From Phragmites australis (Eukaryota > Streptophyta > Magnoliopsida > Poales > Poaceae), in contig NC_084943.1 in the NCBI RefSeq assembly GCF_958298935.1, positions 1,064,001 through 1,128,000 on the forward strand: a stretch of 64,000 nt of DNA. The letters run 5' to 3'. A program made the translations under genes and the position numbers. The first letter of the stretch is position 1. Each line of letters opens with the position of its first letter. The notes under the pieces are model-generated. The model was not told the origin of the DNA, ran no database searches, and worked only from the letters and a program-made list of their open reading frames with translations. Below, piece after piece: positions 61,983 through 64,000 of this stretch.

Positions 61983-62486
61983 CTTTTGGGGGTGGGGAGT
62001 GTGCTGGAAGGGATGGGGAGAGGGCGTGCTGCGGGCTAGAAGGGGTGAGAGCTCCTGAGCACAAGGAAGAAGAAGACAGAGGCGGCGATCGCAAGAATGG
62101 CGTAAGGAGCAACAGTTCGCTCCCCTCTCCTTTTTATGTCATGGGGATTTCAAACGGCGCTTTTCGTGGCGCATTCTGCGAGGCGCACTCCCCACGATCG
62201 GCGCAGTTGCCAGGCGAATCTCCCTCCATCCTTGCGGTTGCCAGGCGCAATATCCTCGATCCGCGCGGTTGCCACGCGCGCCTCCCGCCTCGTTATCATG
62301 CTCCTCGAAAGTCGGAAGGACACGCGTCCCTTCGATTCCCCGCTGGGCCGTACTAGAAGCCTGGGCCAGAAAGACCAGCGCCCAAGAACAGGCCACGTGG
62401 CAGCGATGATGGGGCTAGCCTCGAAGAAAACAAAGGCCCCATCCGCAGTCTCTGGGCCATCGCCTCCCAATGGGCCCGGGGGCTGC

Positions 62487-63764
62487 TGTCGGTGACATGG
62501 GAACCAGGGGTCCCCGAGTCCCGAGGCCAGGACAGCAGTGTGCCACATGGCGCCCTCCCTCGGGGATTATCTCCCCGAGGTCCGAGAAGACCAAGTTCTG
62601 GGAGAGGGTGCTCGGGGCCATGAACAGTGGTTCCTGAGTACCCGAGTTCCCCGATGATCCGAGAAGACCCAGTTCCGGGAGAGGGTGCTCGGGGCCATGA
62701 ATAGTGGTCCCCGAGCACCCGAGTTCCCCAAGGATCCGAGCAGTACAGTACCAGGAGAGAGCGCTCGGGGCCATAAACAGTGGTCCCCGAGCACCCGAGT
62801 TCCCCGAGGACCAAGAAAGGGCATATCCAGGAGAGAGTGCTCGGGGCTATGAACAGTTTCCCCGAGCAGTCATAGTTCCCCGAGGGACTAAGAAGTCCTC
62901 CGCCGGTAGTCCCCACAGGGGCTCAGCGGTGAGCTGTCATTTGGTGAGAGGCCCGATGCTGCATTTAAGAGGGCGCATGGCCTGTCACTTCCAACCACTC
63001 CCCCCACGCCTGCTGTCAGTCCCTGCTATGGTCTGGCGGGGAGGTGTGGGGGCATTTAATGCACGGGTCCCATCGCGCGTCATCCGGCGAGCCTCAGGAT
63101 AACGTCGCAGGGCTCGAGGCGTAACGCCTGCCGTCCTGCTGTGTCAGGTTTGCTCTAACCGGGCGGGCACGTGGTGCTGCTCGGTGGCTGCCCAGCGGGC
63201 CCTCCCCCCTGCACCGTTGAAAAGCGGAATGATGACGAACAAGACCAGAAGGGGGTACATTTTCAACCCTACCCGTCACCTCAAGCTGTAGCCCATGATG
63301 GTTGCTTTCCATTTATGGCGCCTTGGAACTTGCGCCATCCTTTCTGGGCACGCTACCGCCCCGATGGGTATATAAGAGGGGCGGGCTCCCCGAAGAAGGG
63401 GGACCGTGACTTGGATTGACCGAAGACACAAGAACACGTCGGACGAACTTCGGACGACGACGACGGAAGAAGCACGAAGCTCTAGACTTAGACAAACATT
63501 CTTGTAACACAGCAGATCCTCAGAGAGACATTCCCTAAGCATTTATAGCATACACACAGGAGTAAGGTATTACGCTCAGTGCGGCCCGAACCTGTCTAAA
63601 AATCCCCTGAGCATTTACTTCCTCCCGCATCCGATCATCCACTCCACCTGCTTCTCATTTACTCCCATTTACTTCACATACGAGGCGGGTTCAGAATCAT
63701 CCCCCCGGCTGAATCTCAAAGGGGGTCCCTCTGGATCCCTGCTTGTGGAGTTCACCCTCCGACA
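62487..63764 (+). repeat. Right LTR of the Gypsy derivative
   Basis: 1,278 bp with one tandem unit fewer than the left LTR, otherwise very similar. A TATA box, TATATAA, is at 63369-63375. Confidence 0.93.
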
Positions 63765-63769
63765 ATACG

Positions 63770-64000
63770 GTTCTGCATGGTGCAACATTTCATCCAGATC
63801 GAAATCAGTATCATCATCCATCATAACAACAGTGTCGCTTTCGACTACCTCATCATCACCATCCCCTTGATCAGCAGCGATGTCGTCATTTGGTTCGCTT
63901 GCACGTTGTTCGCCGTGATTGGACCAACATGTGTAATCCTCGATAAAACCTCTCAAGATCAAGTGTGATTTGATTATGCTTGATTTGTCCCATAATTTCT
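63770..64000 (-). pseudogene. TNP2-type transposase, N-terminal part (continues past the window)
   Basis: The minus strand reads HLILRGFIEDYTCWSNHGEQ, an Asp/Glu-rich stretch and DEMLHHAEPY, the usual N-terminal region of plant TNP2 proteins, then is interrupted at 63770 by the Gypsy insertion and resumes at 59707. The start codon lies beyond the window's right edge. Confidence 0.82.

Larger units (their letters stand above)
59713..63764 (+). mobile_element. Gypsy derivative with two LTRs and only an antisense ORF, inserted in TNP2
   Basis: LTRs 59713-61066 and 62487-63764 both start TGTCGGTGACATGG and end CCGACA; the element is flanked by the 5-bp duplication ATACG (59708-59712 and 63765-63769). 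LTR 1 is 76 bp longer, equal to about one extra tandem unit. The internal 1.4 kb has no gag, pol or recognisable primer site: after GCT, which normally precedes the site, it jumps straight into antisense-ORF sequence. A purine-rich TGGGCCCGGGGGCTGC precedes LTR 2. Reading of TNP2 continues cleanly across the insertion (EPY to VLKNMRDL). Confidence 0.92.
48821..64000 (-). mobile_element. CACTA (En/Spm-type) element 2, extends past the window
   Basis: The left terminus reads CACTACTATAGAAACT. Inward lie an array of subterminal palindromes (49.5-49.8 kb), a TNPA-type gene (minus, 49967-54770) and a TNP2-type gene (minus, 56751 to beyond 64000). Both genes read toward the left end, as expected with TNP2 upstream of TNPA. 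Three LTR-type insertions interrupt it (48863-49455, 52440-53861, 59713-63764). The right terminus lies outside the window. Stops in both genes make it non-autonomous now. Confidence 0.8.

Noticed and set aside
15884..63764. Regularly spaced repeats in the LTRs considered as a CRISPR-like array
   Set aside because: The units are tandem with no unique spacers, and they lie inside LTRs of a plant genome.

Overview
This is plant nuclear DNA, almost certainly from a grass. The two intact genes have plant-type introns, read like close relatives of rice genes, and the repeats are typical grass transposons (Angela/BARE-type Copia, Tat-type Gypsy with an antisense ORF, CACTA, hAT, Stowaway-like MITEs). 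A panicoid or related warm-season grass is my best guess; the species cannot be fixed from the sequence alone.

Region 1 (1-15.7 kb) is a small gene island. A five-exon type-A cytokinin response regulator (minus strand, 296-1974, OsRR9/OsRR10-like) lies next to a seven-exon CYP90A brassinosteroid-biosynthesis P450 (plus strand, 8283-11077, CPD-like). The same two families are neighbours in rice on the duplicated ends of chromosomes 11 and 12, so this looks like the orthologous locus. A 1,183-bp non-autonomous hAT element with a perfect 8-bp target duplication sits 63 bp upstream of the CPD start codon, probably in the 5' UTR. Small tandem duplications, a CA/TA microsatellite and a broken RING-H2 gene fill the rest.

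Region 2 (15.7-64 kb) is a nested transposon pile. In order: a CACTA-like end holding a Gypsy solo LTR (15884-19070), itself split by a Copia solo LTR (16473-18159); a minus-strand Gypsy remnant (about 19.2-20.9 kb); a large Tat-type Gypsy element (20892-34360) with decayed gag-pol, a second RNase H and a spliced antisense gene of about 1,000 codons; a young Angela-type Copia element (34361-41799) with an unbroken 1,320-codon polyprotein; a CACTA fragment (41.8-44.4 kb); a minus-strand Copia remnant (44.5 to about 47 kb); a Gypsy tail with its own antisense ORF (47.1-48.5 kb); and a large CACTA element (48821 to past 64000) carrying TNPA/Ulp1-like and TNP2 pseudogenes, hit by two solo LTRs and by a Gypsy derivative (59713-63764) whose only coding sequence is the antisense ORF.

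The two host genes act in hormone pathways (cytokinin signalling and brassinosteroid synthesis). The most notable points are the hAT insertion in the CPD leader, the spliced antisense gene recurring in several Gypsy elements, the Copia element whose two flanks do not match, and a C-to-T decay signature in the old elements. No CRISPR, prokaryotic, rRNA or tRNA genes were seen. All comparisons were made by eye.
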